Shown one piece after another: positions 1 to 7,765 of a stretch of DNA of 33,445 bases (positions are counted from its first letter, which is position 1; every line of letters begins with the position of its first letter). Source of the DNA: a virus. The notes under the pieces were generated by a model. That model was given only the letters and a program-made list of their open reading frames with translations, did not search any database and was not told where the DNA came from. The position numbers and the translations under genes were made by a program. The stretch lies in the IMG/VR virus record IMGVR_UViG_3300047319_000941, positions 1 to 33,445 of that record, one strand, 5' to 3'.

Positions 1-25
1 CATTCCCGAGGCCGATCAGGTCTCC

Positions 26-685
26 ATGGCCCGACGCGAAATTACGCTTCGCGTTGAAGTGGTCATTCCGATGGAAGCTGGCCTTCGCCTCGAAGACCTC
101 GAGAAGACGAATCGCAGCATCGGTTCGCAGATCCTGAAGCCAACGAACATCGTGTTCGTCAACAACCAGGACGAGAACAAGGTAGGCAAACTTCACGCCT
201 ACATGTCCCGCTTCTTCGGCAACTTCAACACGCCCTACAACTGGGAGCTTACCGACGTCGTTGACCGCGATAAGGACGGCAAGCGAGTCAGCAGGGAACG
301 GGCTCTGGACATCGCCATCAATCGTTGCAAGGGACACTTCTACGTCATTGCCACTCCTGGTTACGAATTGCCGGAGGACTTCATCCTCAACCTCGACCGG
401 GCGGTCAATGACGACCTGGGCACCTTCATGATGGTTCTGCCCGAGGGAACCATCAATGGTCTGACGATGTCGATTCCCATGCACAAGCACGGGCTCATCT
501 GTGGCAACGCACAGTCGGTCGTGAACATCGAGGGCGAGACTGACGTGCCGGCCATCGGAGAGCTTACTGCCGACTCTCACTGTCTGACGCTGAACACCGT
601 TGCGGAGAAGATCCAATGGATTTCATTCGTTCACAAGAACCCGCACATGCTCAAGCCGCTGAAGGAAGTATGCCCGAAAGCGTAA
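26..685 (+). CDS. Glycosyltransferase-like protein, probably 5'-partial
   Basis: The protein has 219 residues from the ATG at 26. The frame stays open leftward to the window edge and no convincing Shine-Dalgarno precedes this ATG, so the true start may lie outside the window. The N-terminus is a beta-strand followed by a statement-like VIPMEAGLR segment. In the middle, RALDIAINRCKGHFYVIATP followed by ELPEDFILNLDRA resembles the GT-A/GT2 region in which a strand ends near the metal site, but no clean DxD is visible. The 3' end overlaps the next GT2 gene by 16 bases, so the two are translationally coupled in the sugar operon. Glycosyltransferase-like is an inference from fold-like pattern and neighbourhood. 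Donor and acceptor cannot be read. Confidence 0.5.
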   Translation: MARREITLRVEVVIPMEAGLRLEDLEKTNRSIGSQILKPTNIVFVNNQDENKVGKLHAYMSRFFGNFNTPYNWELTDVVDRDKDGKRVSRERALDIAINRCKGHFYVIATPGYELPEDFILNLDRAVNDDLGTFMMVLPEGTINGLTMSIPMHKHGLICGNAQSVVNIEGETDVPAIGELTADSHCLTLNTVAEKIQWISFVHKNPHMLKPLKEVCPKA

Positions 686-1476
686 AGCCTCTGGTGACGG
701 TCGTCATTCCTTGTCACAACCACGTCCAGTGGATTAACGACGCCATCGACTCGATCAAGTACCAGGATTATCCGCACGACAAGCTACGGATCGTTCTGGT
801 AGATGACGGGTCCAAGGATGGCTCGTCTGACTCGGTGGTGAAGCGTCTGTACCGGCCGCGGACTGGTAAGGCCAAGGGAATGGTTGAAGAGCCAGACATC
901 GTCATCGGCAAGCTTGTGAATACGGACATCGAGCTTCTCCTGCTGAGGTTCACTCGCGGCCACGGTCCCAGTTTCTCCCGCAACCGCGGCATCGAAGCCC
1001 ACTGGCACACAAGCGACTTCTTCGCGTTCCTGGACTCCGACGACACCTACGCACCGACGAAGATTTCCCGGTCGATCCAGGAGTTCCTGAAGGTCCCGGA
1101 AATAGTCGGCGTGGTCTATTCCGACTACGACACGGTCAACAGCGGAGGACTCAGGCTTCGCCAGTGGAAGGAACCGTTCAACCGTGAGCGACTGGTTAGG
1201 GAGTGCATCGTCAACTGCGACTCGGTCATCTCCAAGCTAGCGTTTGCCCATTGTGGCACGTTCGATGAGTCCATGAGAGTGGTAGAAGACTATGATTTGT
1301 GGCTCAGAATCTCGGAACGGTTTGTGTTGACCCACATAGCAGAATCTTTGGTAACCATCCGTGTTGGCGAGCACAGTTCATCAAGCACCGTCTCAAAAGA
1401 AGTATGGAACAAGTGTTATGCCAAAGCGTTTGAGAAGGCCAAGAGGAGAATCAGCGACAGCCAGGTTCGTAGCTAA
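670..1476 (+). CDS. GT2-family glycosyltransferase
   Basis: Family 2 glycosyltransferases transfer a sugar from a nucleotide-sugar to an acceptor in the cytoplasm. The sequence shows the GT-A hallmarks: VTVVIPCHNH at the N-terminus, VDDGSKDGS (Asp-Asp-Gly near residues 45-47), a metal-binding DSDD near residues 122-125, and a VEDYDLWLRI segment near 205-214 where the catalytic acid is usually found. The ATG at 670 is chosen because GAAGGAAG lies just upstream. An in-frame ATG at 616 would add 18 residues. Length (268 aa) fits a minimal single-domain GT2. The last ~60 bases overlap the HNH gene that follows, and the 3' third is visibly less GC-rich than the middle of the gene. Substrate is unknown. 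Confidence 0.85.
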   Translation: MPESVKPLVTVVIPCHNHVQWINDAIDSIKYQDYPHDKLRIVLVDDGSKDGSSDSVVKRLYRPRTGKAKGMVEEPDIVIGKLVNTDIELLLLRFTRGHGPSFSRNRGIEAHWHTSDFFAFLDSDDTYAPTKISRSIQEFLKVPEIVGVVYSDYDTVNSGGLRLRQWKEPFNRERLVRECIVNCDSVISKLAFAHCGTFDESMRVVEDYDLWLRISERFVLTHIAESLVTIRVGEHSSSSTVSKEVWNKCYAKAFEKAKRRISDSQVRS

Positions 1477-2056
1477 GTGGGTTGGAAAAAGATTCGGTCG
1501 CCTCACAATCATTGGACACGGCGGCTATTACCAACGCCCCAGCGGAAAACGACTCAGCCTGCTGCGATGTGAGTGTGACTGTGGCAACATATGTATTGTT
1601 CAACGTGGAAACCTAGCAAGCGACAACACCACAAGCTGTGGATGCAAGCGTACCGAAACGATCCATAAGCAACGGTGGCGTGGTTGTGGCGAGCTATCTG
1701 GAACTTATTGGTACGTTGTTCTGAGAAACGCTAAGGCACGCGAGTTAGAGGTCACTGTCACAATAGAGCATGCCTGGGAACTATTCGTTAAACAGGGCGG
1801 CAAATGTGCCCTCACCGGTCTCCCTCTTAGGATGGACCGACACCTTCACCTGTCTCGTCGCAACAAACAAAGCAAACGCACTCAAACGGCATCTCTTGAC
1901 CGCATCGACAGTAGCAAAGGCTACATCCCAGGCAACATCAGATGGGTACATAAGCGGGTCAATCTCATGCGACTAGACATGAGCGACGACGAACTGGTTC
2001 GTTGGTGCCTACGCATCCTTCGTGAAAGAAAGCGACAAAGATGCTCCACGTCCTGA
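1418..2056 (+). CDS. HNH endonuclease, free-standing homing type (copy 1)
   Basis: This 212-residue protein has an N-terminal GKRFGRLTII segment, then a four-cysteine zinc-binding module (CECDCGN...SCGC). These are followed by GTYWYVVLRNAKAR and a C-terminal HNH core: GGKCALTGLPL, then TASLDRIDSSKGYIPGN, then IRWVHKRVNLMR. The Asp-Arg-x-Asp, Gly-Asn and Trp-Val-His-Lys residues form the nuclease signature of the small phage HNH family related to homing enzymes. It is wedged between a glycosyltransferase and a nucleotidyltransferase, overlapping the first by 59 bases and the second by 16. The ATG at 1418 is preferred over 1361 because the extra 19 residues only re-read the glycosyltransferase 3' end. 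It is clearly related to the copy at 3449. Confidence 0.88.
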   Translation: MPKRLRRPRGESATARFVAKWVGKRFGRLTIIGHGGYYQRPSGKRLSLLRCECDCGNICIVQRGNLASDNTTSCGCKRTETIHKQRWRGCGELSGTYWYVVLRNAKARELEVTVTIEHAWELFVKQGGKCALTGLPLRMDRHLHLSRRNKQSKRTQTASLDRIDSSKGYIPGNIRWVHKRVNLMRLDMSDDELVRWCLRILRERKRQRCSTS

Positions 2057-2721
2057 TTCCCGCCGCCGGCCTCGGTCGTCGAATGAAGAGCTACGGACCG
2101 AAGGCACTCATCAACCTTCAGGGTGAAACCCTGATCGAACGCCAGATCCGGCTCGTTCGCGAAGCGTTCCCCCGTGTGAAAATCACCGTGGTGGCCGGCT
2201 TCGAGGCTCATCGTCTCCGAGAAGTTCTTCCCAAGGACGTCCGTCTCGTCCTAAACCCCTACTACGAAACGACCAACGTCGCTTACTCCGTATCCATCGG
2301 GCTCCGGACAATCCCTCCTACCGTTCCCGTCCTGGTCGTCTACGGTGACTTGGTGTTCAACCTGGAAGCCCTGGCCGCAATGGGCTCTGGACGCTCCGGT
2401 GTCCTGATCGACTCACGCCAGGGCGTTCGGGAAGAAGAAGTCGGCGTCACCATGTTCGACAACAAGGTCACCCACTTCAGCTTCGGTCTCCCGGTCAAGT
2501 GGTGCCACGTCGCACTGCTCCAGCCGAACGAACGCAGCCTGTTCTGTGCGGCCCTCGCCGAAAAGCATCGTCGCCGCCACTTCGGATACGAGGCCTTGAA
2601 CGAGGTTATCGACCGCGGAGGCGAACTCTGGGCCTGCCAGACCAAAAAGCTTCAGCTGGTCGAAATCGACACTTCCAACGACATCGCAGAAGCCGAGAAG
2701 ATTTTCCTTCCAAGCCATTGA
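2041..2721 (+). CDS. Sugar-phosphate nucleotidyltransferase (MobA/LicC-like NTP transferase)
   Basis: This enzyme class condenses an NTP with a sugar- or polyol-phosphate to make an activated donor. The 226-residue product starts with the nucleotide-binding loop PAAGLGRRM followed by GPKALINLQG, whose Lys normally contacts phosphate. It continues with the strand VLVVYGDLVF, whose Asp in GD is the usual metal ligand, and ends with VEIDTSNDIAEAEK, matching the second metal-binding region. Its length suits the small cytidylyl/guanylyltransferase group rather than the longer RmlA or GlmU types. In this operon it may supply a nucleotide-sugar to the neighbouring transferases. A guanylyl (HddC-like) role paired with the kinase at 8906 is possible but not shown. 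The start overlaps the HNH stop, giving coupling. Confidence 0.78.
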   Translation: MLHVLIPAAGLGRRMKSYGPKALINLQGETLIERQIRLVREAFPRVKITVVAGFEAHRLREVLPKDVRLVLNPYYETTNVAYSVSIGLRTIPPTVPVLVVYGDLVFNLEALAAMGSGRSGVLIDSRQGVREEEVGVTMFDNKVTHFSFGLPVKWCHVALLQPNERSLFCAALAEKHRRRHFGYEALNEVIDRGGELWACQTKKLQLVEIDTSNDIAEAEKIFLPSH

Positions 2722-2749
2722 CGCCCTGCAAACCCATGGGACAGTCCTC

Positions 2750-2769
2750 CTCGTTGTCAGCACGACGAG
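2750..2769 (+). other. Hairpin in the 65-bp gap between two operon genes
   Basis: CTCGTTGT pairs with ACGACGAG around a CAGC loop, giving eight pairs with one G-T wobble. No T-run follows on either strand, so it is not a standard intrinsic terminator. It lies just upstream of the AGAGGA ribosome-binding site of the next gene and may affect mRNA processing or stability. Confidence 0.35.
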
Positions 2770-2786
2770 CTAGAGGATTTGCTAAC

Positions 2787-3308
2787 ATGGGTGTCACAAT
2801 CCGTACCTGCACTGCTCATATCGCGGTGCTATCTCAACGCCAGATGGACTTCGCCGCGGGCGTGGCCAAGAGGCTGCACGACAAGCTTCGTAAGCGTGGG
2901 ATCAAAGACGGACATGGACTGCGTAATGCGACCGCCGAGATGGAGTCGGGCGGGGCACAGTCAGAGCTTGCCGTGTCTCTCCTGCTTAACTGCGAATGGT
3001 CAGCAGGACAGGATGACCACCACTCCAAAGGCCCCGATGTCGGTGACCGTACCCAGGTCCGCAGCAGCAGCAAGCCCCGCAGTCACCACTCGCTCATCGT
3101 CCGCAGTAAGGACGTCGAGAAGTACGGCGATGTTCCCTTCGTCCTCGTGATCCAGGCCGGTCGTCGCTTCGAGGTCAAGGGCTGGATGATGGCCTTCGAG
3201 GCTCTCAAGGCCGGCAAGCTTTGGGACGGCGGCGACCGAAGTCGGCCTGACGCCTGGTTCGTTCCGGAAGAGAAGCTCCTCCCCATCGAAACGCTGGTGA
3301 ATCCATGA
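2787..3308 (+). CDS. Conserved phage protein with PD-(D/E)xK nuclease-like pattern
   Basis: The product has 173 residues from the ATG at 2787, which has an AGAGGA site nine bases upstream. Visible in order are a Glu in an N-terminal helix (SGGAQSELAVSLLLN), then GPDVGDRTQVRSS, then SLIVRSKD, PFVLVIQ and VKGWMMAFEA. This helix-Glu, strand-PD, QVR order resembles PD-(D/E)xK nuclease folds, but the usual acidic residue and Lys of the last motif read Gln and Arg. It may therefore be inactive or a divergent member, and this is inference from pattern alone. A longer in-frame start at 2499 only re-reads the nucleotidyltransferase gene. The stop overlaps the following small membrane gene as ATGA. The role in the sugar operon is unknown. 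Confidence 0.55.
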   Translation: MGVTIRTCTAHIAVLSQRQMDFAAGVAKRLHDKLRKRGIKDGHGLRNATAEMESGGAQSELAVSLLLNCEWSAGQDDHHSKGPDVGDRTQVRSSSKPRSHHSLIVRSKDVEKYGDVPFVLVIQAGRRFEVKGWMMAFEALKAGKLWDGGDRSRPDAWFVPEEKLLPIETLVNP

Positions 3309-3445
3309 GTCGGATCAAGACACTTCCTTTCATGGTCCTGTTCTTCATTAGTCCGATTGTGTGGATGGGATTGCTGGCTGGTCTCTGCGGCTATTTGGAC
3401 ATGTTCAAATCCTACGGCGACTGGTGCGTCGCCCAATGGAAATAA
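3305..3445 (+). CDS. Small membrane protein (46 aa)
   Basis: The ATG at 3305 sits in an ATGA overlap with the stop of the preceding gene, so translation is coupled. The 46-residue product has one hydrophobic stretch at about residues 7-31, then a short polar tail ending QWK. It therefore looks like a single-pass inner-membrane peptide. No family is recognised. It is one of three tiny membrane proteins interleaved with the glycosylation genes (also at 8719 and 10910). Confidence 0.6.
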   Translation: MSRIKTLPFMVLFFISPIVWMGLLAGLCGYLDMFKSYGDWCVAQWK

Positions 3446-3448
3446 CAA

Positions 3449-4033
3449 ATGAGGAAGCCAACAGGCCCGAAAGTTGATCTGGTCGGCAAACACTTCGGCA
3501 AACTCACAGTCCGTAAGATGCTCGGCGTGAGGGAGGACACTCATGAGTACCAATGGGAATGTTCTTGTGAGTGCAACAACTCCGACCCGTTTGTTACCTA
3601 TACAAGCCGACTGACCAACAAGAAGCGTGGAGTTAAAAGCTGTGGCTGTCTACTTGGTGAAGTGAAAAGGGCACAATCAGGACGACACTTCGAGCAAATC
3701 AACGGCTCTTACTGGTTCAGCCTCAAGTACGGTGCTGCTCGCCGAAATCTCGCGTTCACGATAACGCAGGAAGAGGCTTGGAATCAATTCACACTCCAAG
3801 GCGGTAAGTGTGCTCTTTCAGGAGAGCCACTAACGCTGACCATTGCTGCTGACATGCAGCGTGGCCTTCAGACAGCGTCGTTGGATCGCAAGGATTCTAG
3901 CCTCGGCTATGTATCCGGCAACATCCAGTGGGTACACAAAGTCATCAACGAAATGAAGTCTGACCAACTTGACCACGACTTCATCTCTTGGTGCTGCAAA
4001 GTAACCCTCCACAATCAAAGAGAACAATCATGA
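3449..4033 (+). CDS. HNH endonuclease, free-standing homing type (copy 2)
   Basis: This 194-residue protein is a paralogue of the HNH copy at 1418. It repeats GKHFGKLTV at the N-terminus, a zinc-type cysteine cluster (WECSCECNN...SCGC) and NGSYWFSLKYGAARRNLAFT. The nuclease core reads GGKCALSGEPL, TASLDRKDSSLGYVSGN and IQWVHKVINEMK. In the first catalytic block the usual Asp-Arg-Ile-Asp reads Asp-Arg-Lys-Asp. The gene begins three bases after the small membrane gene stop and its own stop overlaps the next glycosyltransferase start (ATGA at 4030-4033). It thus fits between two genes without breaking either. The first ~120 bases of that downstream gene are less GC-rich than its middle, which could mark a co-conversion tract. 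Confidence 0.88.
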   Translation: MRKPTGPKVDLVGKHFGKLTVRKMLGVREDTHEYQWECSCECNNSDPFVTYTSRLTNKKRGVKSCGCLLGEVKRAQSGRHFEQINGSYWFSLKYGAARRNLAFTITQEEAWNQFTLQGGKCALSGEPLTLTIAADMQRGLQTASLDRKDSSLGYVSGNIQWVHKVINEMKSDQLDHDFISWCCKVTLHNQREQS

Positions 4034-5073
4034 ATGTCCTTTGCATATATACTGATGCCGGCCCGTCTTACGTGAGAACTGGATGGGGGCGTGTTTTCAA
4101 AGCGTGCGGACACAACTTTACCTTTTGGAAACAAAGCACTCCGGCATTCGATGCGTTCTCGGCCACCGATCCACAATTGTTCATTGGGACTACGTACGAC
4201 CTGGATCGTGCCACGTACAAGAACATCGTGTCTCGGCCGAACATGAGGGTCATCCTCTTCGCGTCAGCGTGGGGGCCTTACCTCAAGGACGTGGACCCGA
4301 AGAAGTATTCGCTCGTGGTTGCCACTGAGCAGGAAAAGCGACTCGTCGAGAAGCTCAAGAAGGAAACCGGGAGGCCGGACTTCGTCTTCATCCACGCTCA
4401 CGACAAGTGGCTCGAAGGCACCATGTCTGGCTGGCGTGACATCGGAATTGAGCCCGTGGGCATCCTGAATGCCGCGGACACGTTCGACTACCTCGGTGGC
4501 CAGGTCCGTCCGGAACTCGTCTGTGACGTCGCTTTCGTTGGCGGTTACTGGCCCTACAAGGCCCGGAACCTCAACAACTACATCCTGCCTTTGTGCCATC
4601 CCGACAGCGGCCTCAATGTGAAGGTCTTCGGCAACTCCCCCTGGCCCACGGAGAAGTACCTGGGCGGCATCGAGAACCACGATGTTCGCGACCTCTTCGT
4701 GTCGGCCACCGTGTGCCCCAACGTGTCTGAGCCCCACAGCACGGACCTGGGATGGGACGTCATTGAACGCCCCTTCAAGGTGCTCGCAGCTGGTGGCTTC
4801 TGCGTCTCCGACTACGTGCCTGAAGCTCGTGACCTCTTCACTGAAGAGGAACTCCCTATGGCTGAGAGCCCGAGCCAGATGGCAGGGATGATTCGTCACT
4901 TCGTCGAATGCCCGGAACTTCGTCAGCGATTCATCGACGCGGGGCGTCGCAAGGTACTGTTAGACCACACTTACTTTGATCGGGTCACACTTATGTTTGA
5001 CCACCTTGGATTACCAACCGAATCAACTCGCGTATTGAAGGTGAAAGGCGAGTTGTTGAAGGGGCTCGTGTAA
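4030..5073 (+). CDS. GT-B glycosyltransferase, CgeB/YkvP-like C-terminal domain
   Basis: The 347-residue product has the two-lobed layout of GT-B transferases. The N-terminal Rossmann-like part runs from MNVLCIYTDAG to the middle. The C-terminal lobe starts near VAFVGGYWPYKARN and carries VKVFGNSPWP and the donor-site signature IERPFKVLAAGGFCVSDYVP (around residues 244-263), typical of the glycosyltransferase domain of CgeB/YkvP spore proteins. It would transfer sugar from a nucleotide donor in the cytoplasm. The ATG at 4030 lies inside the preceding HNH stop, and the TAA overlaps the next HNH start, so this gene is sandwiched between two endonuclease genes. Hand GC counts fall from 58-65% mid-gene to about 47% near both ends. 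Confidence 0.75.
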   Translation: MNVLCIYTDAGPSYVRTGWGRVFKACGHNFTFWKQSTPAFDAFSATDPQLFIGTTYDLDRATYKNIVSRPNMRVILFASAWGPYLKDVDPKKYSLVVATEQEKRLVEKLKKETGRPDFVFIHAHDKWLEGTMSGWRDIGIEPVGILNAADTFDYLGGQVRPELVCDVAFVGGYWPYKARNLNNYILPLCHPDSGLNVKVFGNSPWPTEKYLGGIENHDVRDLFVSATVCPNVSEPHSTDLGWDVIERPFKVLAAGGFCVSDYVPEARDLFTEEELPMAESPSQMAGMIRHFVECPELRQRFIDAGRRKVLLDHTYFDRVTLMFDHLGLPTESTRVLKVKGELLKGLV

Positions 5074-5792
5074 TGTTCGGGACTCGTTCGCAAAACAGGA
5101 CCAGATTCTCTCATATCGACGAAGCTGCCCTGAGGTCTGTTCAGAACCAGGGTCTCACGATTGCGGAGCAGGCCAAACGCCTAGAGTGCTCTGTAAACAT
5201 AATAAGGCAAAGGGGAATTAAGTACGGCGTGTATGAGGCAAAGTCCATCCGTGGTGGCAATATCCCCATTGCAGGCCCAATCATCAACACTGTCTGGTCA
5301 AGACTTACTACAAGGGCAAGAAACAAGAACATCCCATTTGATCTGACACCAGAAGAGGCGGCATTACAGATTAGTGAACAAAATGGGCTATGCACGTACA
5401 CGGGTTTAACTCTTGCGTTTCCCAAAAGCCCAGACGATGTTCAGGCCGGAAGATACACCGCTTCTCCAGACAGGATCGAGTCGGCAGTTGGCTACGCCGC
5501 CACCAACTTCCAGTGGATTCACAAAATTGTCCAAATCATGAAGAACTCGTTTTCACATGGGTTGTTCGTGGCGACGGTCTTGCGGATTGCACTATACCTA
5601 TTTTCCAAGACTGGACTTGACAAGAACCAGTTCTATCAGTGGTGCGAAGAAAACAGTAAGCACGGCGAGTTGTGCGAAGGAAATTATAATGACCCAGAAA
5701 GTCTCAATCATCATCAGCAGCCACAACAGGCTCCCACTGTTTCGCCGGGCCTTGTGGTCCATTGCGACGAGACCACCCACTTGCCCTTTTGA
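5073..5792 (+). CDS. HNH endonuclease with N-terminal HTH (copy 3)
   Basis: This 239-residue protein differs from the other two HNH copies in its front half. It has a helix-turn-helix-like segment (LTIAEQAKRLECSVNIIRQR, near residues 28-47) instead of the cysteine module. The nuclease part follows with VWSRLTTRARNKNIPFDLT, GLCTYTGLTLAF, TASPDRIESAVGYAATN and FQWIHKIVQIMKN, which keeps the His-Lys end but has Ser-Pro before Asp-Arg. It starts in a TAATG overlap with the glycosyltransferase at 4030. Its frame runs 104 bases into the next glycosyltransferase. The last ~35 residues (Gln/His/Pro-rich) are therefore read from a foreign coding sequence and are probably not essential. Confidence 0.83.
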   Translation: MFGTRSQNRTRFSHIDEAALRSVQNQGLTIAEQAKRLECSVNIIRQRGIKYGVYEAKSIRGGNIPIAGPIINTVWSRLTTRARNKNIPFDLTPEEAALQISEQNGLCTYTGLTLAFPKSPDDVQAGRYTASPDRIESAVGYAATNFQWIHKIVQIMKNSFSHGLFVATVLRIALYLFSKTGLDKNQFYQWCEENSKHGELCEGNYNDPESLNHHQQPQQAPTVSPGLVVHCDETTHLPF

Positions 5793-6549
5793 AGTCGTGG
5801 TAGCCGACGACGGCTCCCACGAAGATGTGCTTGGCGAACTTCGCACGTTTTCTGCACGTTTCCCGTGGAAGTTCATCCGCGTGGACGTCAGCGAGTTCGT
5901 GTTCAAGACTGGCATCGAGAAGTTCCACAACAATCCTTGCCTAACGAATAACATTGCCTTCCGCCATAGCACTGGCGACCTGATCTTCCAACAGGGGAAT
6001 GAGGTCATTGCTTGGGACAACGTCTACGACCGGCTAATCGCCGATTGTGATGGCGAGCACGCCATGGTGATGTCCACCACCTACGACGTTCCCCAGCAGT
6101 ACCTGGACCTCCTCGACCCCTACGGGCAGAACCTGACGCCAGGCCTAGTTGGCGAGTGCCGGCGGTGGCCTCTCCAAAGCAAGGCCTACCGGTCTGACGT
6201 CACCAACTACATCTGTCTCGCCACCAGGGCGGTCTGGGAGAAGCTGAACGGCTACGACGAGCGGTACTTCGGCGGCATCTCAGCGGAAGACTCTGACTTC
6301 GTCCGACGAGCCCGGTGTCTGCCAGGGTTCAAGCAAGTCATTTCTGAGGGCGTGAGCCTGCACCAGTTCCATGGCGGGAAGACGTGCTACTACAGCCCCA
6401 AACCCAACGTCATCACCCAGGCCAGGTGGGATGAGGGAGTGGCTATCAATCACGCCGTCTACCACGCTTGGGACAATACCTTTCACAACAGGACTCCCTG
6501 GAAGACTGGAACTCTCGGCGTGACCGAGGTCGTCTCCAACACCAAGTAA
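5689..6549 (+). CDS. GT2-family glycosyltransferase
   Basis: This is a second family 2 transferase, 286 residues. It begins MTQKVSIIISSHNR, has the nucleotide-binding VVVADDGSHED near residues 37-46, and has a FGGISAEDSDFVRRA block at about residues 190-210 holding the Glu-Asp pair common in GT2 galactosyl-type enzymes. The usual central DxD is not obvious (QQGNEVIAWD lies where it is expected). The metal site is therefore unusual or the enzyme is metal-independent. The start at 5689 is preferred because AAGGA lies seven bases upstream. The frame is open further upstream but that part is the HNH gene. The acceptor is unknown. Genes on both sides suggest work on the same phage-made glycan. Confidence 0.82.
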   Translation: MTQKVSIIISSHNRLPLFRRALWSIATRPPTCPFEVVVADDGSHEDVLGELRTFSARFPWKFIRVDVSEFVFKTGIEKFHNNPCLTNNIAFRHSTGDLIFQQGNEVIAWDNVYDRLIADCDGEHAMVMSTTYDVPQQYLDLLDPYGQNLTPGLVGECRRWPLQSKAYRSDVTNYICLATRAVWEKLNGYDERYFGGISAEDSDFVRRARCLPGFKQVISEGVSLHQFHGGKTCYYSPKPNVITQARWDEGVAINHAVYHAWDNTFHNRTPWKTGTLGVTEVVSNTK

Positions 6550-6560
6550 GCAGGAGAGAC

Positions 6561-7502
6561 ATGCGAGCATTAGTTACTGGCGGGTCTGGCTTCATCGGTA
6601 GCCACCTGATTCGTCGCCTCGTGGCTTCGCCGGAAATCACCAGCATCGTGTCAGCCTCACGTTCGTGTGGGGAGTCCGTGCTGGAGATAGGGAACGGACG
6701 GTTCTGGATTGGCAACGTCAAGTGCGACGTGACCTCCTTTAACAGTGTCCGTGACCTGTTCAACGCCTTCACTCCTGACGTCATCTTCCACTTAGCCGGG
6801 AACCCGTCCATCAGATGTGACAGTCCGCTCATGACCCAGGACAACATCCTTGGCACCCACAACCTCCTGCACTGCTGCAAAGAGGGCACCATCTTCGTCC
6901 TGGCCTCATCAGCATCGGTCTACGGCAACAACGCCGCCACATGTGCAGATGAGATGACCCGATTGGCCCCGAACTCAGTGTACGGAGCTACGAAGGTCGC
7001 CAGCGAGGCCCTTGTTAACGCCTACGTCGAGTTGGGCAAGATCAATGGTATCAGCCTTCGGTTGGTCGCCAACGTCGGATCTGGGGCCACTCACGGGCTC
7101 ATTAAGGACGTGGTCCGCAAGCTCGTGTCTCCTGAGCCCACACTGAACCTTCTGGGAAACTCACCTGGCTCCATCAAGCCCTTCGTCCACGCCCAAGACA
7201 CAGCGAACGCCTTCGTCCAGGCCGCACTGGATGGCTGGTACAGACGCTATCGCGTGCTGAACCTGTCATGCGAAGACGAGATGTCGGTCCTGGACGTAGC
7301 AACGTTGGCCAGGGAGATTCTCGGCATCAACAAGGAACTGACCTGGAGCGGCTCGGCCGGCACCTGGAAGGGCGACAATCCGATAGTTCGCGTCGCCAGC
7401 TGGCGGGCGAGAGTTGAAGGTTGGAAGCAGCGGTTCCCCAGGTCTCGGGAAGCCGTGGCACAGGCAATCAAGGAACTAGGAGGACACCATGACATCGCGT
7501 GA
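6561..7502 (+). CDS. NAD-dependent sugar epimerase/dehydratase (extended SDR)
   Basis: The 313-residue product has the Rossmann loop GGSGFIGSH (residues 7-15), the acidic DV motif at DVTSF, LAG near 78-80, the catalytic Ser in LASSASVYG (114-122) and the YxxxK pair Tyr141/Lys145 in YGATK. These features match extended SDRs that act on nucleotide-sugars (4-epimerases and 4,6-dehydratases). An AGGAGA site lies four bases before the ATG at 6561, which is far better than the upstream in-frame starts inside the glycosyltransferase. Its end overlaps the next gene start by 14 bases. The exact reaction cannot be told from motifs. It is one of three non-identical SDRs in the operon. Confidence 0.83.
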   Translation: MRALVTGGSGFIGSHLIRRLVASPEITSIVSASRSCGESVLEIGNGRFWIGNVKCDVTSFNSVRDLFNAFTPDVIFHLAGNPSIRCDSPLMTQDNILGTHNLLHCCKEGTIFVLASSASVYGNNAATCADEMTRLAPNSVYGATKVASEALVNAYVELGKINGISLRLVANVGSGATHGLIKDVVRKLVSPEPTLNLLGNSPGSIKPFVHAQDTANAFVQAALDGWYRRYRVLNLSCEDEMSVLDVATLAREILGINKELTWSGSAGTWKGDNPIVRVASWRARVEGWKQRFPRSREAVAQAIKELGGHHDIA

Positions 7503-7764
7503 GTTCTGTTATTGGCTACAGGGCTTCTTCGAGGTCCACGACGCCGGCCTGAAACCGGATGAAGTGCGGACCAACGACGGTCTCATCGGAGAAAAGGTGC
7601 GGTGCATCAAGCAACACCTGGCGTTGGTGTTCAAACACGAGATTGATCCGTCCTACGGCGACGCCAAACATCAAGAAGAGCTTCAGAAGATTCACGACAA
7701 TGTTGACGGCCTGAGCAAAACAGTTGCCGGTCTCGTCAGTAAGGACACAAGGATCAGGTGCTAA
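7489..7764 (+). CDS. Conserved phage protein beginning TSREFCYWLQGFFEV
   Basis: This 91-residue soluble protein has a strong AGGAGG site before the ATG at 7489. The N-terminal block SREFCYWLQGFFEV is a recurring signature of small orphan proteins in many tailed phages. The rest is charged and probably helical, with a C-terminal DNVDGLSKTVAGLVSK helix. I know no function for it. Its placement between two SDR genes, overlapping the first and almost touching the second, means it is co-translated with the sugar pathway. That position may be incidental. Confidence 0.65.
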   Translation: MTSREFCYWLQGFFEVHDAGLKPDEVRTNDGLIGEKVRCIKQHLALVFKHEIDPSYGDAKHQEELQKIHDNVDGLSKTVAGLVSKDTRIRC

Positions 7765-7765
7765 C

